Below are positions 1 through 6,559 of a DNA stretch of 13,825 nt, piece after piece; positions within the stretch are counted from its first letter, which is position 1, and every line of letters starts with the position of its first letter. This stretch comes from CAYWPG01 sp964460035. Lineage in GTDB: Bacteria; Pseudomonadota; Gammaproteobacteria; Nitrococcales; AK92. The stretch spans positions 1 through 13,825 of the forward strand of contig CAYWPG010000055.1 of assembly GCA_964460035.1 (NCBI GenBank), given 5' to 3'. A program made the translations under genes and the position numbers. A model generated the notes under the pieces. The model ran no database searches. It saw nothing but the letters and a program-made list of their open reading frames with translations, and was not told where the DNA came from.

Positions 1-2
1 CC

Positions 3-110
3 GATGCGGCGGTGTGCGCCTGCGGGCGGCACAATCGCTGGTCGGAGAACGGGGCGCCGGCCGCGCTGATGGGGGCGGCAGTGTCGACATTGCACGCTGA
101 GGACGCCTAG
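3..110 (+). CDS. C-terminal end of an unidentified protein (5' end outside window)
   Basis: An open frame runs from the left edge to tandem stop codons (TAG TAG at 108-113) and encodes about 35 residues. Third codon positions are overwhelmingly G or C, as expected for a real gene in this GC-rich genome, and the double stop also suggests a true gene end. It faces the lipase gene tail to tail, with a stem-loop between them. I do not recognise the family: the fragment has two cysteines near its start (CAC) and an alanine-rich end, but no diagnostic motif. It could also be chance open frame in GC-rich DNA. Confidence 0.35.
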   Translation, partial: DAAVCACGRHNRWSENGAPAALMGAAVSTLHAEDA

Positions 111-194
111 TAGGGCGAGGTTATGACCGGCATCGCGCTGGTGGTCGCGCTGCGCGGTGGGGAAGAGAATATCGCTACGCAACCGCCCGGGGAT

Positions 195-227
195 AAGCGT
201 GGCGCCGCCGCGCCCGGCGCCACGCTT
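195..227. terminator. 13-bp perfect stem-loop between converging genes
   Basis: The arms 195-207 and 215-227 (AAGCGTGGCGCCG and its exact complement) enclose a 7-base loop. It sits 6 bases past the lipase stop codon on the minus strand and about 85 bases past the unknown + strand gene. Position and strength suit a shared bidirectional terminator. No clear run of T follows on either strand, so intrinsic termination is likely but not certain; it may only protect the 3' ends. Confidence 0.55.
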
Positions 228-232
228 GGCGG

Positions 233-1648
233 TTACTTTCCGCTCTTGCCTTTACCGCGCATGTAGTCGGTGAAACTATGGCGGGCCTGCACGTAGTCCC
301 GGAAGTGCACAGTCATTCGGTGATTCGCCGATGCCCAGTTCGGCACGTTGACGACATCGACTTTATTATCGCCACGGGCAGTCAGGGCGATCCGCACCGT
401 GCCAGTCGGCGGTTGGGTGGCGGGGATGAAAACGTCCGCCGCGGTGAGGAAGCTGATCAGGTTGAACGGAAACAGCATGCCTTTGGTCAGGTCGGTCGCG
501 CCGTCAAGCCCGTGATCGTAGGCAAAGAATGCCAGGCTGACGCTGGTGCGGGGGCTAGTGCCGGCGGTGAGGACGCTAGTACCGTCAATGGAGAGCTGAT
601 CGCTCAGATGGCCCTGGTCGCCCCAGAATTCCCGTTGCCGCGTGATGGTTATCAGCGCATGGTTGGGGCCTCTCTGTGTATAGGTTTCGGTGCCCTGGCC
701 GGGGTGTCCGGTGTTAAGGCGGATGAAGTGATTGCTGCGTGGGTACGGCTGCTGATAGAAGTGGTGTACCGAGCCGTCGGGGCGCACCACGGCAAATTCG
801 TAGGTCTTGTCGCCGTGAGCCTTGATAGGGCCGAAGTCGCCGCGGGCGTCGATGGCATAACTCACGATGGGCGCACGGCGCTTGCGGTAGCCGGTGGCAG
901 GGTCCACTTCCCAGACTTCTAATGTCGCGCCGGCATAACCCACATTCTCGGGGAACAGCACCACACGTCCCTTGAGCGTTACCTGTCCCGGCGGCTCGGG
1001 TACCACGTCTGTGGTGGCGGGCGCTCTACCAGTGAAGAATTCGTACATCAGCGCGAACGCTTCGGCCGAGGTGGCCACTTCGGTATGGCTTTTGTCCGGA
1101 AAGTGGTAGTTGTCCTGCGGGTTGGGGCCGATCTGCGTCAGATCCGGCAGGCGGGCATATTCGCCGCCCGAGTTCCACTCGCCCCAGATCCCGATGGTGG
1201 GTACGCCTCCGGGCAGTTCGGCCGGCGCATAACCGTCGATGTTCACATACCGCGCGACTTTCTGGTTGCCTCCGGGCACGTTGTTCAGGTAGGAGGCCAT
1301 GACGATGGTACCCAGCGAGTGGGCAACGGCGTTGATGGCCGGGGCTCTGGTTTTTGCGCGCACGTTGTCGATGAAGGCATCGAGCTGGGCAAGAACCGCG
1401 GGGTCGTAGCCGGCGCTGGTGTCGTACTCGAAAGCGAACAGCAATTCCTGCGGATAGTCGTTGCTAGTGAAGCGCATGGCATGGGTTTCGAACTGCTGGG
1501 CAGAGCCCGAGCTGCCATGTACGAACACTATGGGAAGCAGGCCGTTGCCGCTTTTGGCAAAGGCCATGGCGGGCAGCAGCAGCGCGAAGGCCGCCGCTGC
1601 GAGCAAGTAGTAGCAATGGCGCAGACGGGAAAGTAGCGTCATCCTCAT
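233..1648 (-). CDS. Secreted two-domain alpha/beta-hydrolase lipase
   Basis: Predicted exported lipase/esterase of 471 aa. ATG at 1648 is chosen because AAGGA lies 7 bases upstream and a signal peptide follows at once: basic start (RLRH), hydrophobic run at about 13-27, and probable cleavage after AFA near residue 31. The alpha/beta-hydrolase domain (about 35-210) has an oxyanion-type VHG (43-45), nucleophile AHSLG with Ser111, likely acid Asp138 in NIDGY, and likely His188 in KSHTE. The Ser-Asp and Ser-His spacings resemble the Archaeoglobus fulgidus lipase AFL, as I recall it. Residues about 220-471 form a beta-rich, probably lipid-binding C-terminal domain, also AFL-like. Substrate is presumably long-chain acylglycerol or another ester; this is inference. 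It is transcribed alone, ending at the stem-loop at 195-227. No lipase foldase gene is seen beside it. Confidence 0.85.
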   Translation of the reverse strand: MRMTLLSRLRHCYYLLAAAAFALLLPAMAFAKSGNGLLPIVFVHGSSGSAQQFETHAMRFTSNDYPQELLFAFEYDTSAGYDPAVLAQLDAFIDNVRAKTRAPAINAVAHSLGTIVMASYLNNVPGGNQKVARYVNIDGYAPAELPGGVPTIGIWGEWNSGGEYARLPDLTQIGPNPQDNYHFPDKSHTEVATSAEAFALMYEFFTGRAPATTDVVPEPPGQVTLKGRVVLFPENVGYAGATLEVWEVDPATGYRKRRAPIVSYAIDARGDFGPIKAHGDKTYEFAVVRPDGSVHHFYQQPYPRSNHFIRLNTGHPGQGTETYTQRGPNHALITITRQREFWGDQGHLSDQLSIDGTSVLTAGTSPRTSVSLAFFAYDHGLDGATDLTKGMLFPFNLISFLTAADVFIPATQPPTGTVRIALTARGDNKVDVVNVPNWASANHRMTVHFRDYVQARHSFTDYMRGKGKSGK

Positions 1649-1902
1649 GGCACGTTCCTTATGCGTTGGGAATTTTGTGCTGTGGCGCGTGGTCTGGCGG
1701 AGCGGCACGCGCCATTGAAGAATAGCGGCGCTGTCGGTGCGTTTCCAGAAAAGCTCTTGTTTTACAATTGGTTGAATTGCTTATTCCCGCCAGGAAGCGG
1801 CGCGATGTTGGTATGCCGGAGGGTTATCGGCTGCGCCCGAAGAGCAGCACAGTTCGAGATATGAAGCCTAGGGCGCGGGCCAGGAGAGGCGCCAACAAAT
1901 AA
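1649..1902. other. Upstream region of the lipase gene, no gene seen
   Basis: This is the left half of a gap running from the lipase start to the esterase stop at 2139. It must hold the lipase promoter on the minus strand, but I could not assign convincing -35 and -10 boxes. A small inverted repeat (CAATT at 1765-1769, AATTG at 1775-1779, 5-base loop) lies in an AT-richer patch about 120 bases upstream of the lipase start and could be an operator; this is weak. Confidence 0.3.
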
Positions 1903-2021
1903 CCGAACCGCCGAAGACAACTCCCTGTCGTCCTCGACGGCATCCGTGTCGTTGGCGGTTCGGCCGGGCCGTTCCCTGACCCAGGTGCTCGTTCCATGAG
2001 CTAGGCCGCGTTCCTTGCGGC
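1903..2021 (+). repeat. Intergenic multi-stem-loop element, copy A
   Basis: A string of stem-loops related in sequence and order to the element at 5374-5488. H1: the 10-bp arms CCGAACCGCC (1903-1912) and GGCGGTTCGG (1954-1963) enclose a small hairpin, GACA/TGTC (1916-1929), with loop ACTCCC. H2: GGGCC-GTTCCCT-GACCC (1966-1982). H3: GCTC-GTTCCAT-GAGC (1987-2001). H4: GCCGC-GTTCCTT-GCGGC (2005-2021). The loops share TTCC(C/T)T. Distance from the H2 to the H4 loop motif is 39 bases here and 40 in copy B. It lies upstream of the lipase gene and beyond the esterase stop, with no open frame through it. It resembles a dispersed REP-type element or a structured RNA; I cannot assign a named family. 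Confidence 0.7.
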
Positions 2022-2138
2022 GTGAGGAAAATGTAATATCCCGTGCTGGGCGCTGTCTGTAGCCGAAAGCTGCTTAGCTTGTCAGAGGTTTCAGACTAAA
2101 TTTGTAGGTATTTTCTTACGCGCTTTCCGGCTGCTAGA

Positions 2139-2732
2139 TCAGGGGCTTACGCCACTACGGTGGGCGTCTTCGATCAACCCCACCGCTTCGGTCAAATGCT
2201 CGAATCGGTGCGAGCCACCGGGGTAGACGACTACCCGTCCGCTTTCTCGGTACTTCTCATAGGCTTGCTGGTAGGGGATCGCCTCATCGCCCTCGTCCAG
2301 CAGCACGGTCAGGCGGGTAGTGGGCGGCAGTTCCAGCGCTTCATAGGGCTGGAACGCCGCTACCTCTTCTTGCGTGAGTACGAACTCTTCGCCCGTGCTG
2401 TAGTTGCGATTCGTGCCGATTACCTGCTGCAGTGTGCGCGAGGGCGTTAGCGCGGGGTTAATCATCACCACGTGGTTTATGGCGTCGAACTCGCGTGCCA
2501 GGAGTTTGGCGTAGAAGCCGCCAAGGGATGAGCCGATCAGGACCAGCGGCTCGCCGGGCAGAAGCTGGCGGATGTGCCGGTGCAGTTCGTCGCGGAGCGT
2601 TGCCAAAGCCTGCTCGATCCGGTGTGCTGGATAAGTCAATGCCATGAAACGATAGTCGGTCAGCATGGCTTTGAGCTCTCGCGCCTTCTCGCTCCCGGCG
2701 CTGCTGGCAAACCCGTGCAGGTATATGAACAT
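2139..2732 (-). CDS. YqiA-like small alpha/beta-fold esterase
   Basis: A cytoplasmic esterase of 197 aa, close to the size of E. coli YqiA, which hydrolyses short acyl esters. It begins MFIYLHGF, the typical family opening. The nucleophile elbow is GSSLGG with Ser69, the likely acid is Asp149 in DEGDE, and the likely base is His175 in GGSHRF. There is no signal peptide. The ATG at 2732 is preferred over an in-frame GTG at 2738: GAGG lies 5 bases before the ATG, whereas the GTG would overlap its own ribosome site. The gene diverges from the FAD dehydrogenase gene across about 190 bases that should hold both promoters. In enterobacteria yqiA lies beside cpdA and parE; that context is absent here, so the true cellular substrate is unknown. 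Confidence 0.85.
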   Translation of the reverse strand: MFIYLHGFASSAGSEKARELKAMLTDYRFMALTYPAHRIEQALATLRDELHRHIRQLLPGEPLVLIGSSLGGFYAKLLAREFDAINHVVMINPALTPSRTLQQVIGTNRNYSTGEEFVLTQEEVAAFQPYEALELPPTTRLTVLLDEGDEAIPYQQAYEKYRESGRVVVYPGGSHRFEHLTEAVGLIEDAHRSGVSP

Positions 2733-2925
2733 CTCCACCTCGTGACCGCGGCAAATCCGAGAGCATAGCGTTTATGCGTCGCCCGTGCTGCGCATCGCGC
2801 GGCACCGTCCTTGAACAGGTCATGTCCCAGGGCGGGAAGTGGCGGCGCAGGGCCATGAGCTACCGCCCTGTGTGCGTCTGCGTTACTGTGGAGTGCGTGT
2901 TTCAACCAGGCAGGATTGAGAACCC

Positions 2926-4365
2926 GTGGCTAGCTCCCCGACTTGTGATTCCCGGCGTGCCGAACTGCTCAGCGTTCTCGCCAACCGGTTAGGCGCGTCC
3001 CATGTGCTTACCGGCCCAGAGGCCATGGCCAGTTATGTGATCGAGCAGCGCGGCTTGTACCAGAGCCGCCCGCTTGCGGTCGTGCTGCCGGCCTCTACGG
3101 AGGAAGTCGCCTTCGTGGTAACCCAGTGCCGGGCTCGGCAAGTCGCCATCGTGCCCCAGGGCGGCAATACCGGACTGGTCGGCGGCAGCGTTGCGCAAGG
3201 GGAGATCATCCTCTCGCTGAGCCGGCTCAATCGCATCCGCGAGTTGGATCCGGTCAACTTTACGATGACGGTCGAGGCCGGCTGTATCCTCAAGACGGTG
3301 CAGGATGCAGCCGCCAGCGTCGATCGCCTATTTCCGCTGTCCTTGGCCGCGGAAGGGTCGTGTCAGATTGGGGGCAACCTCGCCACCAACGCCGGCGGGA
3401 CCAACGTGCTGCGCTACGGCAATGCGCGCGATCAGGTGCTGGGCCTGGAGGTGGTGCTGGCGGATGGCCGTGTCTGGAACGGGCTCTCGACCTTGCGCAA
3501 AGACAACACAGGATACGACCTCAAGGATCTTTTCATCGGCTCCGAGGGCACCTTGGGCATTATTACCGCTGCGGTGCTCAAGCTCTTTCCCATGCCGCGC
3601 TCGCGGGTGACGGCCTTGCTCGGCTGCGCCTCGCCGCATCATGCGCTGCGCGCCTTCGAGCGGCTATCCTCCGAGACCGGCGAAGCCCTGAGCGCTTTTG
3701 AGTATATGTCGGCTTTCTCCATGGAGCTGGTGCTCAAGCACATCGGGGGCGCGCGCCTGCCGTTGGAGTCTGCGCATGCGGGCTACGCGCTGGTGGAGCT
3801 TACCTCGCCGGACCGGCGGGCGGACCTTGGCGCACGCCTGGAGGCGGTGCTTGGCAAGGCGCTGGAAGAGGGGGTTATCGAGGATGCGGCTATAGCCACC
3901 AGCGAGGCGCAGAATCACGCCATGTGGCACCTGCGCGAGAGTGTGCCCGAGGCGCAGAAGCGCGAGGGCGCTTCGATCAAGCACGATGTGGCGGTGCCGG
4001 TATCGCGCGTGGCCGATTTCATCGATGTCGCCAGCGCCGCTTGCGTCGAGGCGATGCCTGGTCTTCGCGTTTGCGCTTTCGGCCACTTCGGCGATGGCAA
4101 CATACATTTCAATCTTAGCCAGCCGGTAGGCATGAACAAGCAGGCGTTCCTGGACCGGTGGGGCGATTTCAACCGCATAGTGCATGACATTGTCGTGGGG
4201 ATGCACGGCTCCATCTCGGCCGAACATGGCATAGGCCTGATCAAGCGCGAAGAGTTGGCGCACTATAAGGATCCCGTGGCTCTGGATCTGATGCGCACGC
4301 TGAAGCGGGCACTGGATCCGGAGAATCTGCTCAATCCAGGCAAGGTCCTGGCGCTGAGGGGATAA
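2926..4365 (+). CDS. FAD-binding D-2-hydroxyacid dehydrogenase (GlcD/D2HGDH family)
   Basis: A 479-aa flavoprotein predicted to oxidise a D-2-hydroxyacid (2-hydroxyglutarate, lactate or similar) to the 2-oxoacid, passing electrons to an acceptor other than oxygen. The N-terminal FAD_binding_4 domain has PQGGNTGLVGG at 77-87, ATNAGGTNVLRYGN at 153-166 and GSEGTLG at 205-211. The C-terminal FAD-oxidase domain has KHDVAVP at 352-358, GHFGDGNIH at 386-394 and SAEHGIG at 431-437; these His/Glu residues bind metal and substrate in D2HGDH. It ends with the usual DPENLLNPGKV. The GTG start at 2926 has GAGA close upstream and gives a family-like N terminus. The set of motifs favours D-2-hydroxyglutarate dehydrogenase over glycolate oxidase, and no glcE/glcF neighbours exist. 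Exact substrate is not certain. Confidence 0.88.
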   Translation: MASSPTCDSRRAELLSVLANRLGASHVLTGPEAMASYVIEQRGLYQSRPLAVVLPASTEEVAFVVTQCRARQVAIVPQGGNTGLVGGSVAQGEIILSLSRLNRIRELDPVNFTMTVEAGCILKTVQDAAASVDRLFPLSLAAEGSCQIGGNLATNAGGTNVLRYGNARDQVLGLEVVLADGRVWNGLSTLRKDNTGYDLKDLFIGSEGTLGIITAAVLKLFPMPRSRVTALLGCASPHHALRAFERLSSETGEALSAFEYMSAFSMELVLKHIGGARLPLESAHAGYALVELTSPDRRADLGARLEAVLGKALEEGVIEDAAIATSEAQNHAMWHLRESVPEAQKREGASIKHDVAVPVSRVADFIDVASAACVEAMPGLRVCAFGHFGDGNIHFNLSQPVGMNKQAFLDRWGDFNRIVHDIVVGMHGSISAEHGIGLIKREELAHYKDPVALDLMRTLKRALDPENLLNPGKVLALRG

Positions 4366-4457
4366 TCTAGGGCTGCGGCCCGACTTCTTGCTGCGCCGCA
4401 GGCCGAGTGTGAGCTTCTAGTGCGTAGAGATGCGGGGTGCGGGTTGTGGGAGTCGGG

Positions 4458-4487
4458 GCGGGCGACGCATCCCGTTGCGCCGCCCGC
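4458..4487. terminator. 12-bp stem-loop between converging genes, TCCC loop
   Basis: The arms 4458-4469 and 4476-4487 pair at 11 of 12 positions (one A-C mismatch) around the loop TCCCGT. It lies between the stops of the dehydrogenase (4365, +) and the 172-aa protein (4523, -), so it fits a shared terminator. No T run follows on either strand. The TCCC loop recalls the loops of repeat elements A and B, so it may instead be a single-hairpin relative of them. Confidence 0.5.
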
Positions 4488-4522
4488 GGGGCCGAGGTGC
4501 CGCGGTTTCGATGGTAAGGCGT

Positions 4523-5041
4523 TTAGTTGGCCTCGGCCATCACCTTGGGCAATAAGGACAGCGGGATTTCATCGTCTATGATCCCCGCCAGATAGTCACC
4601 GAATTGCGCCTGCTCGGCTTCGATAACGTGGATCAGGCTGCTGACTTCGGCCGCGTCGAAGGTGTCGTCGACCGGCAGCCGGGCAATGTGCCTGTAATAG
4701 AGCGTCATTCCATCTAGGACGAAGTGACCCAGCGTCATTGCCGGGTTCACGATTTCTATGGCGCGGTCAAGATCCTGATGCCGCAGGCTAGGTACGGCGG
4801 CATAGAGTTCAACCTGGAACAAAACCGGCTCGCCATCTTCCGCTTTCCCCTCTTGCGGCAGGAACGCAATCGTCAGACTGCGGTTGCAGCCTCCTGTACC
4901 TAGGTCGACGCGCAGGGTCGGCAGCGGTTCGCCTTGGAGTGGGAGCACGGTGTGGCCGCGGGCGGCGAGGCCGGAGCCGAGTATTTCCAGCTCCGCTTCA
5001 TAGCGCATGCGGTCTACCGCAGACAGTTCGATCGGGCTCAT
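4523..5041 (-). CDS. Hypothetical acidic cytoplasmic protein, 172 aa, possibly YbjN-like
   Basis: I do not firmly recognise this protein. The start at 5041 (ATG, preceded by AAGAAGAGA) is preferred over an upstream in-frame start at 5140, which has a low-complexity basic N terminus and no ribosome site. There is no signal peptide or membrane segment. The N-terminal half looks like alternating strands (LRVDLGTGG, LTIAFLPQ, LFQVELYAAV), then a helix (DLDRAIEIVN), further strands (GHFVLDGMTLYYRHIARLPV) and a long acidic helix near 130-155. This order, with the phrase resembling 'N..M..GHFVLD', is suggestive of YbjN or type III secretion chaperone-like folds, but that is only a guess. It is transcribed alone and ends at the stem-loop at 4458-4487. 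Confidence 0.7.
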   Translation of the reverse strand: MSPIELSAVDRMRYEAELEILGSGLAARGHTVLPLQGEPLPTLRVDLGTGGCNRSLTIAFLPQEGKAEDGEPVLFQVELYAAVPSLRHQDLDRAIEIVNPAMTLGHFVLDGMTLYYRHIARLPVDDTFDAAEVSSLIHVIEAEQAQFGDYLAGIIDDEIPLSLLPKVMAEAN

Positions 5042-5373
5042 CGAAGTCTCTTCTTTTCTGTATTGATTAGCCGGTAAAGAGCCTAAGGCCTGTTTCCCGT
5101 GGCTTCGCGCCCGCTGTGATGCTGCGCGCCCTCCTGGCAAGACGTGCAGCAGCGGGCGTGAGGTCGATGAGGACAGGCACTAGAACATATCGGCCCGGAA
5201 GGGGGGGAACTTGATCTTTGCGTGGAAGCCATGAGGCCGCTTTTCGCGCACGGCCGCGGTGTTGCTGAGCGGCCCTGGTGCCATGGCGGACGCGCAGGGT
5301 AGCGAGGCGAGCGGTTGTGCAGGCCGACTAGAAGGCTGGGGCTGGCAAAGTCGCCGACACGTCGAAAACCAAA
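5042..5373. other. Non-coding stretch upstream of the 172-aa protein gene
   Basis: This is the left part of a 775-base gap between the 172-aa protein gene (-) and the acetyltransferase gene (+). Open frames cross it on both strands, but their translations are rich in Arg, Pro, Ser and Ala with no recognisable motif and no credible ribosome site, so I treat them as chance frames of GC-rich DNA. The minus-strand promoter of the 172-aa gene should lie near its left edge; the bases just upstream of that start are AT-richer, but no clear hexamer pair was found. Confidence 0.4.
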
Positions 5374-5488
5374 CCGCCGGGCATCCCTGCCCGGCGGCTC
5401 GGCGAGCCTTCCCTGACTCTTGTCCCGCTCCATCCTTGAGCGGGGCGCTTCCCTGCGCTGGCGATACCACTTTATCGCCAGCGCAGGG
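5374..5488 (+). repeat. Intergenic multi-stem-loop element, copy B
   Basis: Related to the element at 1903-2021 in sequence and order, with a shared AACC-A-AACCGCC-like lead-in. H1: perfect 10-bp stem, arms 5374-5383 and 5388-5397, loop TCCC. H2: GAGCC-TTCCCT-GACTC (5404-5419). H3: arms CCCGCTC (5424-5430) and GAGCGGG (5438-5444), loop CATCCTT. H4: GCGC-TTCCCT-GCGC (5445-5458), which competes with a longer perfect 16-bp stem (5451-5466 with 5473-5488). H2 differs from copy A by a compensatory pair change (G-C to A-T), keeping the same C/A mismatch beside the loop. On the minus strand H1 is followed by a T-rich run, so it could also act as a terminator there. No gene overlaps it. Confidence 0.72.
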
Positions 5489-5816
5489 CGCTGGCATGTC
5501 GTCAACGCCGGTAATTTGCGTCGGGTTGTATCGATTATGCGTGTACGAATTCGGATGACGTCGCCAGCTGGCAACAGGCCTGGCCCCGTTCGACGCCAGA
5601 AAGGAGCACTGTTTCGCAAATCTGACGACTGCTCGTGAAAGCGACGCAATGGTGCGCGAGGTGAGCTGTCATATGGAGCAGACCGATCTTTAGCCGCTCC
5701 GTCGCAATAGTTCGTGTCTCAAGGCCGGGTTGCCCGTGCATCCGGTCCAGGCAAGTCCGCGATGCGAACGGTGGCAGGAAACATGGACAAATGCTTTTGC
5801 AGTTGAGGGCCACGTT
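5489..5816. other. Upstream region of the acetyltransferase gene, no gene seen
   Basis: About 330 bases from the end of repeat copy B to the acetyltransferase start. An in-frame TTG at 5730 would extend the acetyltransferase by 29 residues, but the extra residues do not look like part of the GNAT fold and no good ribosome site precedes it. A minus-strand frame here has no recognisable motif. No convincing promoter hexamers were found. Confidence 0.3.
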
Positions 5817-6434
5817 GTGATCGCTTTTTCCCATTCAACGAATCAATCGACAGCATGCAACCGCCTGGCGCCCGAGATTCGCCGGCTGCGCGCCGACGAG
5901 CGCGATCTGCTGTGCGCGCACCTGCTCAAGCTCTGCGCCGCGGCGCGACGTAAGCGCTTCTCCAGGCCCATAACCGATGAGGCCATCCGGCGCTACATCG
6001 ATGTAATCGACTGGAGCGAGGATGCTTATTTCGCCCTGGGCGCTTTCGTAGATGGGGAGTTGCGCGGCGTAGCCGAGTGCTGCCTGTTCGGAGCGGACGG
6101 AGAGCGTCAAGGAGAGCTGTCGTTCAGCGTTGATGAGGCGTTCCAGCGCCGCGGTCTGGGTTCCCTTCTGTTCGGCCGCATTCTCTCCTATGCGCGCAAC
6201 CGCAACGTGCGCAAAGTGAGCATTCTCACGAATGCCGACAATCACGCCGTGCGGACGCTGGCCGCACGCCATGGGATGAGCATCGCGCTTGACTGCGATC
6301 TCGAGGGGCGCCTGGAACTGGATGGTCCTACGCCGCAGTCCCTTTGCGATGAGTTCGGTGATGCGAGCCCGCACTTGTCCGTGGTAAACGCCCAGGGCTG
6401 GGCGCCGCAGCGACCGGAACTAGCCGAATTGTAA
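5817..6434 (+). CDS. GNAT-family N-acetyltransferase
   Basis: A 205-aa acetyl-CoA-dependent acetyltransferase. GTG at 5817 is chosen because GAGGG lies 7 bases upstream. The GNAT core is clear: strand beta4 (GELSFSVDEAF, about 99-109), the acetyl-CoA pyrophosphate loop QRRGLG (110-115), the following helix (SLLFGRILSYARNRNV), beta5 (KVSILTNADN) and the helix NHAVRTLAARHGM that closes the fold. An N-terminal helix pair rich in Arg and Leu (RRLRADERDLLCAHLLKL) precedes it. The substrate cannot be told from sequence; related proteins act on amino groups of proteins, polyamines or small molecules, and some are fused to CoA-binding domains, which this one is not. It ends about 125 bases before the exported repeat protein and is probably a separate transcript. 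Confidence 0.83.
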   Translation: MIAFSHSTNQSTACNRLAPEIRRLRADERDLLCAHLLKLCAAARRKRFSRPITDEAIRRYIDVIDWSEDAYFALGAFVDGELRGVAECCLFGADGERQGELSFSVDEAFQRRGLGSLLFGRILSYARNRNVRKVSILTNADNHAVRTLAARHGMSIALDCDLEGRLELDGPTPQSLCDEFGDASPHLSVVNAQGWAPQRPELAEL

Positions 6435-6559
6435 CTCATTCATAATTTTCTGCTTTTTGCAGTAACCAGCTGCCCATTGAAAGTGTGACCCCGCGCTGCG
6501 CACTGTTCGGCTGTGGGCCCTATCCTCGCCGTTCACGGTGCGAACGATGAGGTTCAATA

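Noticed and set aside
123..266. Short + strand frame starting ATG after a GGGCGAGG site
   Set aside because: About 47 aa, runs through the stem-loop at 195-227 and into the lipase 3' end; no motif and probably chance.
278..922. 214-aa open frame on the + strand
   Set aside because: Antisense shadow of the lipase gene, whose signal peptide and catalytic motifs are clear on the other strand.
2733..2738. GTG start two codons before the esterase ATG
   Set aside because: It would overlap the ribosome-binding GAGG; the ATG at 2732 has correct spacing and the family-typical N terminus.
4373..4401. 7-bp inverted repeat (CTGCGGC/GCCGCAG) after the dehydrogenase stop
   Set aside because: Long 15-base loop and no T run; the stem-loop at 4458-4487 is much stronger.
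5083..5649. 188-aa minus-strand frame across the long gap
   Set aside because: Arg/Pro/Ser-rich translation with no motif or ribosome site, and it crosses all hairpins of element B.
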